Below are positions 36,488-45,609 of a DNA stretch of 49,905 nt, piece by piece. The stretch lies in assembly GCA_947461125.1 (NCBI GenBank), contig CANHHX010000011.1, positions 1-49,905 on the forward strand, given 5' to 3'. The stretch's first letter is position 1. Every line of letters begins with the position of its first letter. Source of the stretch: Bacteroidota bacterium (GTDB lineage Bacteria > Bacteroidota > Bacteroidia > Chitinophagales > Chitinophagaceae). Under the pieces are notes generated by a model. That model was given only the letters and a program-made list of their open reading frames with translations, did no database searches and was not told the origin of the DNA. Position numbers and translations under genes: made by a program.

Positions 36488-38140
36488 ATGACAAAACAGA
36501 ATTATAAGGTAATTAAGGTTCATCCAAACGACAATGTAATTGTTGCGCTAGAAGATATTCCAGTAGGTGCAAGTGTGTCTTATGAAAATGAAACCTATTT
36601 GATGGTAGAGGAAGTTCCTGCGAAACATAAATTTTTCCAGTCTAGTATGCAGCCTGGGGATGCTGTTACTATGTATGGCGTTCTTGTAGGAAAAGTTCAA
36701 GTTCCTGTTACAACTGGTATGCGCATGACCACTACTAATTTACATCATGCTGCTGAGCCATATGCATTTAGGCCCTATAATTACACTTGGACGCCGCCTA
36801 ATGTTGATGCGTATAAAAACAAAACATTTTTAGGTTATCACCGTTCTGATGGAACAGTGGGTACTGCTAATTATTGGTTATTTATTCCTACCGTATTTTG
36901 CGAAAACAGAAATTTAGACGTTATACGTGAAGCGCTTCACAATGAGCTGGGCTATGCTGTAACGCACAAGTATAAATCATTTACAAAACAGTTGTTGGCG
37001 GCGTATGAAGCAGGTGAACCGGTACAAGATTTTAATCCAACCCAACTTGCCGCAACTCAAAAAGAAGCCCGTGTCTTTAAAAATATCGACGGCGTAAAAT
37101 TTTTAAATCACCAAGGGGGATGTGGTGGAACAAGGGGTGATGCTGCCATCTTAAGCAAGTTACTTGCTGCATATGCCGATCATCCAAATGTGGCAGGCAT
37201 CACTGTATTAAGTTTGGGTTGTCAAAATTTGCAATTGCAAGATTTAGAAAAAGATATACAGCTGCGTAATCCAAAATTTGACAAGCCGCTTTATATTTTT
37301 GAACAACAAAATGCTGGAACTGAGGAAGATCTAATTTATGGCGCCATCAAAAAAACTTTTGAAGGTTTAATTGAAGCAAATAAAATACAAAGGAAACCAG
37401 CAGGGCTTGATAAATTAACTGTTGGCGTAAAGTGTGGCGGCAGTGATGGATTTAGTGGAATTTCTGCAAATCCTGCCGTTGGATATTGCAGTGATCTACT
37501 CGTGGCACTTGGGGCCAAAGTATTGTTAGCAGAATTTCCTGAATTATGTGGTGTAGAACAGGAGCTAATTGACCGCACCGTTAGTCCGGACGCTGCACAC
37601 AAATTTATTCAACTAATGGGTGCCTACAGCGCAGCTGCCATTGCTGCTGGGTCTGGGTTTCATATGAATCCTTCTCCCGGTAATATTAAAGATGGACTAA
37701 TAACAGACGCAATCAAGTCAGCGGGGGCGGCAAAAAAAGGGGGATCATCTCCGGTGGTTGATGTACTTGATTATACCGAGCCAGCCACTAAGCCAGGACT
37801 TAATTTAGTGTGCACGCCTGGCAATGACGTAGAAGCGACAACAGGTAAAGCGGCAAGTGGCGCAACGCTTATTTTATTTACTACTGGACTTGGTACACCA
37901 ACTGGCAATCCTGTTTGTCCTACTATCAAAGTATCTACTAATGCGGCTTTAACAAAGCGCATGAATGACATTATAGATATTGACACCAGCCCAATCATTG
38001 CCGGAGAAAAAACAATTCCAGAAATGGGGGAAATGATTTTAGAGTATTGTATTAAAGCAGCTAGTGGTGAGATTACACCAAAGGCAGTATTGTTAAACCA
38101 AGACGATTTTATTCCATGGAAACGTGGTGTAAGTTTATAA
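36488..38140 (+). CDS. uxaA: Altronate dehydratase
   Basis: Dehydrates D-altronate to 2-keto-3-deoxygluconate; an iron-dependent cytosolic enzyme. The 550-residue protein combines the N-terminal SAF-type domain (about 1-100, VIVALEDIPVGASVSYEN) and the main C-terminal domain with FLNHQGGCGGTRGDA, LSLGCQN and VGVKCGGSDGFSGI. This is the full-length, single-chain form. It follows uxaB by 4 bases and precedes uxaC by 16, so all three must be translated from one message. Confidence 0.95.
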   Translation: MTKQNYKVIKVHPNDNVIVALEDIPVGASVSYENETYLMVEEVPAKHKFFQSSMQPGDAVTMYGVLVGKVQVPVTTGMRMTTTNLHHAAEPYAFRPYNYTWTPPNVDAYKNKTFLGYHRSDGTVGTANYWLFIPTVFCENRNLDVIREALHNELGYAVTHKYKSFTKQLLAAYEAGEPVQDFNPTQLAATQKEARVFKNIDGVKFLNHQGGCGGTRGDAAILSKLLAAYADHPNVAGITVLSLGCQNLQLQDLEKDIQLRNPKFDKPLYIFEQQNAGTEEDLIYGAIKKTFEGLIEANKIQRKPAGLDKLTVGVKCGGSDGFSGISANPAVGYCSDLLVALGAKVLLAEFPELCGVEQELIDRTVSPDAAHKFIQLMGAYSAAAIAAGSGFHMNPSPGNIKDGLITDAIKSAGAAKKGGSSPVVDVLDYTEPATKPGLNLVCTPGNDVEATTGKAASGATLILFTTGLGTPTGNPVCPTIKVSTNAALTKRMNDIIDIDTSPIIAGEKTIPEMGEMILEYCIKAASGEITPKAVLLNQDDFIPWKRGVSL

Positions 38141-38156
38141 ATAAAAATTAGAAGAG

Positions 38157-39569
38157 ATGAGTAAGTTATTTATGGGTGAAGATTTTTTGTTGCAAACTAA
38201 AACAGCGGAATTGTTATACAACGAATACGCTAAACAAATGCCAATTATTGATTACCATTGTCATTTGTCACCACAGCAAATTGCAGAAGATTTAAAATTC
38301 GAAAATATAACGCAGGCTTGGTTATACGGCGATCATTATAAGTGGAGAGCGATGCGCACAAGTGGTGTTGATGAATCTTATTGCACGGGTAATAGATCCG
38401 ATTATGAAAAATTTGAAAAGTGGGCAGCTACGGTGCCTTACACCATGCGTAATCCACTGTATCATTGGACGCATTTAGAGTTGAAAAGATATTTTGGAAT
38501 AGAAGAGATTTTAAATGCTAATACTGCGAAACTTGTTTATGACAATGCAAGTGCGCAAATTCAAACTGATGCTTTTAGTATCAAAAACTTGATCCGTAAA
38601 ATGAATGTGAAAGTCATTTGTACCACAGATGACCCTACCGATTCATTAGAATACCATAAAACGCTTGCAGAGAGTGATTTTGAGGTGAAAATCAAGCCTG
38701 CGTTTAGGCCTGACAAAGCAATGGAAGTTGTTAGCGCAGCTAATTTTGTTGCCTATGTTAAAAAATTAGAGGCGGTAACCAATTTGTCCGTTTCTTCCTT
38801 TAATGATTATTTAGTTGCACTGCAAAACAGACATAACTTTTTTGCTTCGATGGGTTGTTCGGTGAGTGATCATGGACTTGAAGAAATTTATGTAGAGGAT
38901 TTTACAGGGCAGGAAATTGAAAGCATATTTGCCAAAGTGTATGGTGGTAAGGAGTTAAGTATATTAGAGCAGCGTAAGTTTAAGAGCTCTATGTTGCTAC
39001 ATTTTGCAGAATGGGATTGGAAAAAGGGCTGGGTGCAGCAGTATCATTTAGGGGCACTGCGTAACAACAATTCACGTATGCTCTCTAAACTAGGTCCGGA
39101 TACAGGCTGGGATAGTATTGGAGATTTTTCTCACGCAGCAGCACTTGCTAAATTCTTAAATAAATTAGATAGTGAAGACAAGCTCGCTAAAACCATTTTG
39201 TATAATTTAAATCCTGCCGATAACGAACTTATGGCTTCTATGATTGGCAATTTTAATGACGGGTCGGTTGCAGGTAAAATACAGTTTGGTAGTGGTTGGT
39301 GGTTTTTAGACCAAAAAGATGGTATCATAAAGCAGTTAAATGCATTAAGTAACATGGGTCTTGTGAGTAGGTTTGTGGGAATGCTTACCGATTCTCGAAG
39401 TTTTTTATCTTTTCCACGACACGAATATTTTAGACGTATTTTATGTAATTTATTTGGTGAAGAAATTGAAAATGGTGAATTGCCAAACGATACCAAGTGG
39501 GTAGGTCAAATTATCCAAGACATTTGTTACAATAATGCCAATGATTATTTTGGATGGAACAATAAATAA
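38157..39569 (+). CDS. uxaC: Uronate (glucuronate/galacturonate) isomerase
   Basis: Converts galacturonate to tagaturonate and glucuronate to fructuronate, the entry step of the isomerase pathway. The 470-residue amidohydrolase-superfamily protein has the DYHCHLSPQQIAEDLKFENI start, the family-typical TTDDPTDSLEYH segment near 155-170 and a WWFLDQKDG / TDSRSFLSFPRHEYFRR C-terminal section that includes the catalytic-site arginine and aspartate region. Length is normal. It is followed by a 57-base gap before kdgK, the longest inside this part of the run, which could hold a weak internal promoter. Confidence 0.96.
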   Translation: MSKLFMGEDFLLQTKTAELLYNEYAKQMPIIDYHCHLSPQQIAEDLKFENITQAWLYGDHYKWRAMRTSGVDESYCTGNRSDYEKFEKWAATVPYTMRNPLYHWTHLELKRYFGIEEILNANTAKLVYDNASAQIQTDAFSIKNLIRKMNVKVICTTDDPTDSLEYHKTLAESDFEVKIKPAFRPDKAMEVVSAANFVAYVKKLEAVTNLSVSSFNDYLVALQNRHNFFASMGCSVSDHGLEEIYVEDFTGQEIESIFAKVYGGKELSILEQRKFKSSMLLHFAEWDWKKGWVQQYHLGALRNNNSRMLSKLGPDTGWDSIGDFSHAAALAKFLNKLDSEDKLAKTILYNLNPADNELMASMIGNFNDGSVAGKIQFGSGWWFLDQKDGIIKQLNALSNMGLVSRFVGMLTDSRSFLSFPRHEYFRRILCNLFGEEIENGELPNDTKWVGQIIQDICYNNANDYFGWNNK

Positions 39570-39626
39570 TCTACTTTTTTATTTCATTTCATATTATCTT
39601 GTAAGTCAAACGGGTAAGCTATTTGT

Positions 39627-40637
39627 ATGAAAAAAGTATTTTGTTTTGGGGAAATTTTGCTTCGCATGTCGCCAGTATTAAACCAGGCCTGGATTCATAG
39701 TGCTAGTATGCCTGTTCATATCGGTGGCGCAGAACTCAATGTGGCAAAGGCTTTGGCTGGTTGGAAGCAACCCGTTACGTATATGTCTGCAATGCCAGAC
39801 AATTATTTATCCAAAGAAATCGCAGCTTCTATTGCTGCTTCTAATATTGGGATAGAAGCCATGCAGTTTTGTGGTGACAGAATGGGTATTTATTTTTTGC
39901 CACAAGGCGCCGATTTAAAAAATGCAGGTGTTATTTATGACCGCGCACATGCTTCATTTTCAACTGCTTTATTCCCGGGAAAAATAAATTGGGATACTTT
40001 ACTAGAAGGGTCTGATTGGTTTCATTTTAGTGCCATTAGTCCTGCAATAAACGAACAAGCTGCAGCTGTATGTTTAGATGCAGTAAAGGCAGCAAAACGA
40101 TTAGGTCTTTCCATTTCTGTCGATTTAAATTACCGTGCTAAACTCTGGAAATATGGTAAACAGCCTGCACAAGTCATGCCAGAACTGCTTTCTTATGCAG
40201 ATGTGATTATGGGTAATATTTGGAGCGCGCGAGATTTGCTTGGGATTGAGGTACCCAAGGGGGCAGAAGCCGCTATTACCAAAGAGGACTTTGCTGCTTG
40301 TGCAAAAGAAACGGCGGCAGTATTGTTTACACAAAACCCAAATTGTAAAGTAGTAGCTAGTACGTTTAGGTTTACCCCCGATGGCGCTGGTGTACATTAT
40401 TATGCCACACTTGATACAATCACCGATCAATTGGTATCGGTTAGCTTTGAGGCAAATTCGGTGGTAGACAAAGTGGGAAGTGGAGATTGTTTTATGGCGG
40501 GCCTTATTTATGGTATCCATAATGGGCATTCGCATAAGGAAACGATAAATTATGCCGCTTCGGCAGCTTTTGGTAAATTGCAAGAACTCGGTGATAGCAC
40601 GAGGCAAACAATTGAGCAAATTAAATCAAGGTATTAA
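39627..40637 (+). CDS. kdgK: 2-Keto-3-deoxygluconate kinase
   Basis: ATP-dependent phosphorylation of KDG to KDPG, joining the UxaBAC and KduID branches. The 336-residue PfkB-family protein has the N-terminal GGAELNVAKAL sugar-binding motif (about 33-43) and the C-terminal DKVGSGDCFMAGLIYG motif with the catalytic aspartate. Its stop codon directly abuts the kdgA start (TAAATG), indicating translational coupling. Other PfkB sugar kinases are ruled out mainly by this neighbourhood. Confidence 0.92.
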   Translation: MKKVFCFGEILLRMSPVLNQAWIHSASMPVHIGGAELNVAKALAGWKQPVTYMSAMPDNYLSKEIAASIAASNIGIEAMQFCGDRMGIYFLPQGADLKNAGVIYDRAHASFSTALFPGKINWDTLLEGSDWFHFSAISPAINEQAAAVCLDAVKAAKRLGLSISVDLNYRAKLWKYGKQPAQVMPELLSYADVIMGNIWSARDLLGIEVPKGAEAAITKEDFAACAKETAAVLFTQNPNCKVVASTFRFTPDGAGVHYYATLDTITDQLVSVSFEANSVVDKVGSGDCFMAGLIYGIHNGHSHKETINYAASAAFGKLQELGDSTRQTIEQIKSRY

Positions 40638-41294
40638 ATGGAAAGAGAAGCCATTCTTATAAGTCAAATAAAAGCAGAAGGCATTTTGCCTTTGTATTAT
40701 CATGATGATGTTACAGTTTGCGAAGGCGTTCTTCGTGCTTTGTACAATGGAGGTGTTAGATGTGTTGAGTTTACCAATAGAGGTGCACAAGCACTTGCTA
40801 ATTTTTCGCATTTGGTTTCCTTAAAATCCACCATGCCTGGTTTGATACTCGGTATTGGCACCATTAAAACGCCACAGGATGCAAGTGCATTTATTGAAGC
40901 CGGAGCCGATTTTTTAATTAGCCCTTGTTTTGATGCAAGTGTTGCAGATGTTGCATATATGCACAAAGTTTTATGGATTCCAGGTTGTATGACTCCTACT
41001 GAAATACATGTAGCGCAAAAATCGGGCGCTACCCTTATAAAACTTTTTCCTGGCAATGTGTTGGGGCCTGGTTTTGTTGATGCTATTAAAACTTTATTTA
41101 CTGGCGTTGATTTTTTAGTGACCGGTGGCGTAGAACCAACCGAGCAAAATATAGGTGCTTGGTTTAAGGCTGGTGTGGCAGGTGTGGGGCTTGGCAGTAA
41201 GCTTATTACCCAAGAAGTGCTTGCTCATAAAAATTTTGCACAATTAGAGGCGCAAACAAAAGAATTACTAGCACTTATCAAGACAATAAGATAA
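40638..41294 (+). CDS. kdgA: 2-Keto-3-deoxy-6-phosphogluconate aldolase
   Basis: Cleaves KDPG to pyruvate and glyceraldehyde-3-phosphate, the last step of uronate use. The 218-residue class I aldolase has E44 (RCVEFTNRG) and Schiff-base K135 (GATLIKLFPGN), with GIGTIKTPQDA and the closing phosphate site VTGGVEPTEQNI. It starts on the base after the kdgK stop. A 4-hydroxy-2-oxoglutarate side activity is common in the family. Confidence 0.95.
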   Translation: MEREAILISQIKAEGILPLYYHDDVTVCEGVLRALYNGGVRCVEFTNRGAQALANFSHLVSLKSTMPGLILGIGTIKTPQDASAFIEAGADFLISPCFDASVADVAYMHKVLWIPGCMTPTEIHVAQKSGATLIKLFPGNVLGPGFVDAIKTLFTGVDFLVTGGVEPTEQNIGAWFKAGVAGVGLGSKLITQEVLAHKNFAQLEAQTKELLALIKTIR

Positions 41295-41316
41295 TTACGA
41301 TTTAAAGTATTGCTAT

Positions 41317-42630
41317 ATGGAACCAAAAATTGGTCGTTACCGCTGGACTATTTGTAGTCTGGTATTTTTTGCTACTACCATTAACTATTTAGATAGAGCG
41401 GTTATTAGTTTATTAAAATCTACCTTAACCACAGAGCTCAAATGGGATGACGCTGATTATACCAATGTAGAAATTGCATTTAAAGTTTCTTATGCAATAG
41501 GTTTATTATTAGCTGGACGATTTATTGATAAAGTGGGTACTAAAAAAGGGTACGCATGGGCAACTGGGCTTTGGAGTTTATCTGCTGTTTTACATGCTGC
41601 TGCTAAAACTGTGTTTGGATTTTCGGTGGCACGTGCTGCTCTTGGTGTTACAGAAGCGGGTAATTTTCCGGCGGCCATTAAAACTGTTGCAGAGTGGTTC
41701 CCACGTAAAGAGCGCGCTTTAGCTACTGGACTTTTTAATTCGGGAGCAAATATTGGTGCTATTGTTGCGCCATTATCTGTACCGTTTATTGCAGCAGCTT
41801 ATGGATGGCAGTGGGCGTTTATTGCTACAGGTTTACTAGGTTTTGTTTGGTTGTATTTTTGGAACAAGCATTATTATAAACCATCGGAGCATCCAAAATT
41901 GTCTGCTGCAGAGCTTGCCTACATTAATAGTGACGCTGATGCTATTGCAGAAGGGGATGCGCTGAATACAAAATCTTTTAGCTGGGCGGCATTGTTAAAA
42001 TACAAGCAAACATGGGCATTTGCCATTGGTAAATTATTAACGGATCCTATTTGGTGGTTTTATCTTTTTTGGTTACCTGATTTTTTAGAAAGCCAATATC
42101 ATATTAAAGGAACCGCCATTGCACTTCCGGTTGCAGCAGTATATACCATGTCTGCGGTGGGTAGTATTTTTGGCGGCTGGCTACCTATGTATTTAATTAA
42201 AAATAATTGGCCTGTTTTTAAGGCGCGTAAGTCTTCAATGTTGATGTATGCATTTTTAGTACTACCTATTTTGTTTGCACAGGTTTTAGGGGGAATGAAT
42301 ATGTGGTTGGCTGTTTTTGTAATTGGAATAGCAGCTGCTGCGCATCAGGCATGGAGTGCAAATATTTTTACAACAGTAAGTGATATGTTTCCGAAGCGTG
42401 CCGTAGGCTCTGTAACAGGCATTGGCGGTATGTTTGGTGCTATTGGCGGTATTTTACTTTCTATGGCCGTGCAAAAGAATTTATTTGTGCATTACCGCTC
42501 TATAGGACAAATTGAAACGGCCTATTATATCATGTTTATTGTGTGTGGATCAGCCTATCTATTAGCATGGGTAATTATGCATTTATTGGTTCCTAAAGTA
42601 AATGTTATTGCTGCCGAAGATTTAGAATAA
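41317..42630 (+). CDS. exuT: MFS hexuronate transporter (ExuT-type)
   Basis: Proton-coupled uptake of hexuronates across the inner membrane. The 437-residue protein has about 12 membrane helices and the ACS-family signature [15 protein letters not shown] in helix 1. [19 protein letters not shown] covers the helix 2-3 loop, [34 protein letters not shown] the helix 4-5 region, and [21 protein letters not shown] helix 10. Placement between kdgA and uxuA supports galacturonate/glucuronate as substrate. Aldohexuronate is more likely than KDG but cannot be separated by sequence alone. Confidence 0.92.
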   Translation: MEPKIGRYRWTICSLVFFATTINYLDRAVISLLKSTLTTELKWDDADYTNVEIAFKVSYAIGLLLAGRFIDKVGTKKGYAWATGLWSLSAVLHAAAKTVFGFSVARAALGVTEAGNFPAAIKTVAEWFPRKERALATGLFNSGANIGAIVAPLSVPFIAAAYGWQWAFIATGLLGFVWLYFWNKHYYKPSEHPKLSAAELAYINSDADAIAEGDALNTKSFSWAALLKYKQTWAFAIGKLLTDPIWWFYLFWLPDFLESQYHIKGTAIALPVAAVYTMSAVGSIFGGWLPMYLIKNNWPVFKARKSSMLMYAFLVLPILFAQVLGGMNMWLAVFVIGIAAAAHQAWSANIFTTVSDMFPKRAVGSVTGIGGMFGAIGGILLSMAVQKNLFVHYRSIGQIETAYYIMFIVCGSAYLLAWVIMHLLVPKVNVIAAEDLE

Positions 42631-42638
42631 TAAAGTAT

Positions 42639-43817
42639 ATGTCTGAGCAACCTAAAATGATACAAACCATGCGTTGGTATGGCCCCAACGATCCAGTAAG
42701 TTTATGGGATATTAGGCAGGCTGGCTGTTCTGGTGTGGTATCTGCACTACATCAAATTCCAAATGGCGAAGTGTGGCCTATTGAGGCTATTCAGGAAAGG
42801 AAACAAATCATTGAAGCTGCCGTACTTACTTGGGATGTTGTTGAAAGTGTGCCGGTTCATGAAGCAATTAAAACACAAAGTGAAGGGTTCGAAAAATACA
42901 TTGCAAATTACAAGCAAACCATACAAAATTTAAGTAGTTGTGGTATTAAAATTGTGACCTATAATTTTATGCCAGTAATGGATTGGACGCGTACCAATTT
43001 AAAGTACGAAATGCCGGATAAATCGTTAGCGCTGTTGTATGAAAAAGCTGCGGTGGTTGCATTTGATGTATTTATACTAGAAAGAAAAAACGCTGCTAAT
43101 GATTATAGCATGGCCGAAATAGAAGCTGCCACAATTAGGTTTAACGGCATGACTGATGCGGAAAAATTACAGTTGCAGCACAATATGATTAAAGGACTTC
43201 CGGGTAGTGAAGAAAGTTTTACCATGGAAGCTTTTAGAAATGCACTTGCTGCATATGATGGAATTGATGCCTCAAAACTTCGCGCGCATCTTATTTATTT
43301 TTTGGACCAAATTATACCAGTTGCTGAATCTTGTGGTGTTAAAATGGTAATTCATCCAGATGATCCGCCGTATTCTATTTTAGGACTTCCAAGAGTTGTA
43401 AGTATAGCTTCTGATATTCAGGCATTGTTTAGTGCTGTTCCATCCTTATCTAATGGCCTTTGTTTTTGTACAGGATCTTTTGGTGTTAGGCCGGATAATG
43501 ACCTCCCCGCTATGGTTCGTGATTTTGGTGACCGTATTAATTTTATTCATTTACGCAGTACCAAAAGAAATGCAGCTGGCGATTTTTATGAAGACAATCA
43601 CTTAGAAGGGGACGTAGATATGTACCGTGTTGTCAAAGAAATAATTGGAGTGATGCGAAAGCGCAATAGCTCAATTCCCATGCGCCCAGATCATGGTCAT
43701 CAAATGCTTGATGATTTAAAAAAAGAAACCAATCCAGGCTATTCAGCCATTGGAAGACTTAGAGGCCTCGCCGAACTTAGGGGCTTAGAAATGGGAATTC
43801 TTAAGAGTTTGTATTAA
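42639..43817 (+). CDS. uxuA: Mannonate dehydratase
   Basis: Dehydrates D-mannonate to KDG in the glucuronate branch. The 392-residue TIM-barrel enzyme shows [19 protein letters not shown] at the start, the metal-site [16 protein letters not shown] (about 240-255), [12 protein letters not shown] and [11 protein letters not shown] near the end. It follows exuT by 8 bases. The partner fructuronate reductase (uxuB) needed to supply mannonate is not found in the window. Confidence 0.95.
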   Translation: MSEQPKMIQTMRWYGPNDPVSLWDIRQAGCSGVVSALHQIPNGEVWPIEAIQERKQIIEAAVLTWDVVESVPVHEAIKTQSEGFEKYIANYKQTIQNLSSCGIKIVTYNFMPVMDWTRTNLKYEMPDKSLALLYEKAAVVAFDVFILERKNAANDYSMAEIEAATIRFNGMTDAEKLQLQHNMIKGLPGSEESFTMEAFRNALAAYDGIDASKLRAHLIYFLDQIIPVAESCGVKMVIHPDDPPYSILGLPRVVSIASDIQALFSAVPSLSNGLCFCTGSFGVRPDNDLPAMVRDFGDRINFIHLRSTKRNAAGDFYEDNHLEGDVDMYRVVKEIIGVMRKRNSSIPMRPDHGHQMLDDLKKETNPGYSAIGRLRGLAELRGLEMGILKSLY

Positions 43818-43914
43818 TTTTTGTAGGATTGCTTCCGGTTTTTATCCGGTTCCTATATTACTATTGTGTTCTAATTTTCTACTATTTATTTTATATTGAG
43901 TAAAATTATTGATT
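43818..43914 (+). promoter_or_regulatory. 97-base gap, possible promoter for the PhyH-amidohydrolase pair
   Basis: AT-rich gap after uxuA with an imperfect CCGG...CCGG repeat (about 43833-43847) that lacks a T run and is therefore a poor terminator. No exact copy of the operator word or of TTGAGCTACGA is present. A separate promoter for the next two genes is plausible but no convincing -33/-7 pair was found. Confidence 0.3.
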
Positions 43915-44751
43915 ATGAACGCTACGCCAGAATCAGTTAAAGAAGCACTTGATGCAAACTACAGCGTAACACCTGCGCAGGTCCAGTACTTTAGTGAAAA
44001 TGGTTTTATAAAAATCAAAAATATTTTTGAGCCAGCGGTTATTGACTATATGAATAAAGTTATTTCAAAAGAGGTGGACCGTTTAAACAACCAACAAATT
44101 CCATTAGAAGAACGTGATACGTATGGGAAGGCTTTTTTGCAAATCATGAATTTATGGACGCATACAAGCGCTGTAAAGGATATTGTGTTTAGTAAAAGAA
44201 TCGCGCAAATAGCAACTGGTTTAATGCAAACAAATGGCGTTCGTTTATACCACGATCAGGCACTTTTTAAAGAACCTAAGGGAGGTCATACACCCTGGCA
44301 CGCCGATCAATATTATTGGCCACTTGATACAGAAAATACCGTAACCGCCTGGATACCATTACAAGCAACACCGCTTAATTATGGCCCACTCGAGTTTAGT
44401 GCAGGTAGTAACAAATTAATTGCTGGCAGAGACAAACAAATTAGTGACGAAAGTCAAGCTTTTTTAGAATCAGAATTAAAAAGCCATGCATTTAAACATG
44501 TGGTGGAATCTTTTGATGTAGGTGAAATAAGTTTTCATAGAGGATGGTTGTATCACCGCGCTGGCCCTAATGTGTCTGGAAATATGCGTAAGGTAATGAC
44601 CATGATTTATATGGATAAAGACACGGTATTAAAAACGCCTGAAAACCATAACCAGCAGGCCGATTGGGATGCCTGGTGTCCGGGTGCTATCGTTGGTGAA
44701 ATTGTAAACACCCCATTAAATCCAGTTTTATATGAACTCATTGTAAAATAA
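43915..44751 (+). CDS. Phytanoyl-CoA dioxygenase (PhyH) family Fe(II)/2-oxoglutarate oxygenase
   Basis: A 278-residue cytosolic oxygenase. The iron triad can be read as H129-x-D131 (TPWHADQYY) and a distal H214 (WLYHRAGPN), so the catalytic core is intact. I chose ATG 43915 over an in-frame TTG two codons upstream. The substrate is unknown; bacterial PhyH proteins act on many small molecules, including sugar acids and lipids. It is followed 6 bases later by a lactonase-like amidohydrolase, and such a pair next to uronate genes suggests turnover of another plant-derived sugar or sugar acid. The specific reaction is not readable. Confidence 0.83.
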   Translation: MNATPESVKEALDANYSVTPAQVQYFSENGFIKIKNIFEPAVIDYMNKVISKEVDRLNNQQIPLEERDTYGKAFLQIMNLWTHTSAVKDIVFSKRIAQIATGLMQTNGVRLYHDQALFKEPKGGHTPWHADQYYWPLDTENTVTAWIPLQATPLNYGPLEFSAGSNKLIAGRDKQISDESQAFLESELKSHAFKHVVESFDVGEISFHRGWLYHRAGPNVSGNMRKVMTMIYMDKDTVLKTPENHNQQADWDAWCPGAIVGEIVNTPLNPVLYELIVK

Positions 44752-44757
44752 AAGAGG

Positions 44758-45609
44758 ATGGCAAAAGTGATAGACACCCACATGCATAGTTGGGATTTAC
44801 AAAAAGTTAGGTATAGTTGGCTCGATGGCGATACCTCTATTTTGGCGCAAAATTATTATCCTTCAAATATTGAAGGGCAGTTACAGGCAGCTAGTATAAG
44901 TTCAGCAGTAATGGTACAAGCTGCAAATAATTTGGAAGACACTGATTTTATGTTTGCATGTGCGGAGCAATACCCTTGGGTAATTGGTGTGGTGGGTTGG
45001 GTAGATTTACTAGATCCAGTGCTTGCCAAAAAGCAATTAGAAGCGCATTTGCAAAATAAATATTTTAAAGGCATCAGGCATTTAATTCACGACGAGCCGG
45101 ACCATAACTGGTTACTACAACCTGCTGTCATAGAAAGTTTAGGAATTTTGGCGGATCATGATGTTCCTTTTGATGTGGTAGGTGTAAAAGTTGAACACAT
45201 CAAAGCAGCTATACAAGTAGCAAAACAAATACCACACTTAAAAATGGTTTTTGATCACTTAAACCATCCGCCCATTGCTACGAGCGAACAGTTTGGTGCT
45301 TGGGGAGCAGCTATTAAGGAGGCTGCAGCTATGCCTAATTTTTATGCAAAAATTTCGGGACTAGGTACTTGCTGTGCTGATTTTAATGATTGGTCTGCTA
45401 ACACCATTGAGCCTTATGTGGCTTATGTTTTGGAGCATTTTGGCGTAAACAAATTAATGATAGGAGGAGACTGGCCTGTTTCACTACTTGCGGGCGATTA
45501 CGTAGGAACACATATTAAATACCAAACCGTAATTGAAAAATTAGTAGCACCAGAAAATCAAGAAAAAATCTACAGCACAAATGCTATCCGTTTTTATAAG
45601 CTGGGTTAG
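44758..45609 (+). CDS. COG3618 amidohydrolase (L-fuconolactonase/rhamnonolactonase-like)
   Basis: A 283-residue metal-dependent hydrolase of the amidohydrolase_2 type. The metal-binding HxH is H8-H10 (DTHMHSWDLQK), with a KGIRHLIHDEPD segment, FDHLNHPP and IGGDWPVSLL near 240, all typical of the group that opens L-fucono-, L-rhamnono- or related aldonolactones. Fucose and rhamnose are part of rhamnogalacturonans, so a sugar lactonase fits the locus. 2-Pyrone-4,6-dicarboxylate lactonase is a related alternative. The end overlaps the convergent vWA-OmpA gene by 4 bases. Confidence 0.83.
   Translation: MAKVIDTHMHSWDLQKVRYSWLDGDTSILAQNYYPSNIEGQLQAASISSAVMVQAANNLEDTDFMFACAEQYPWVIGVVGWVDLLDPVLAKKQLEAHLQNKYFKGIRHLIHDEPDHNWLLQPAVIESLGILADHDVPFDVVGVKVEHIKAAIQVAKQIPHLKMVFDHLNHPPIATSEQFGAWGAAIKEAAAMPNFYAKISGLGTCCADFNDWSANTIEPYVAYVLEHFGVNKLMIGGDWPVSLLAGDYVGTHIKYQTVIEKLVAPENQEKIYSTNAIRFYKLG

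Noticed and set aside
43833..43847. CCGG...CCGG repeat as a terminator after uxuA
   Set aside because: The stem is only four pairs without bulges and there is no following T run.
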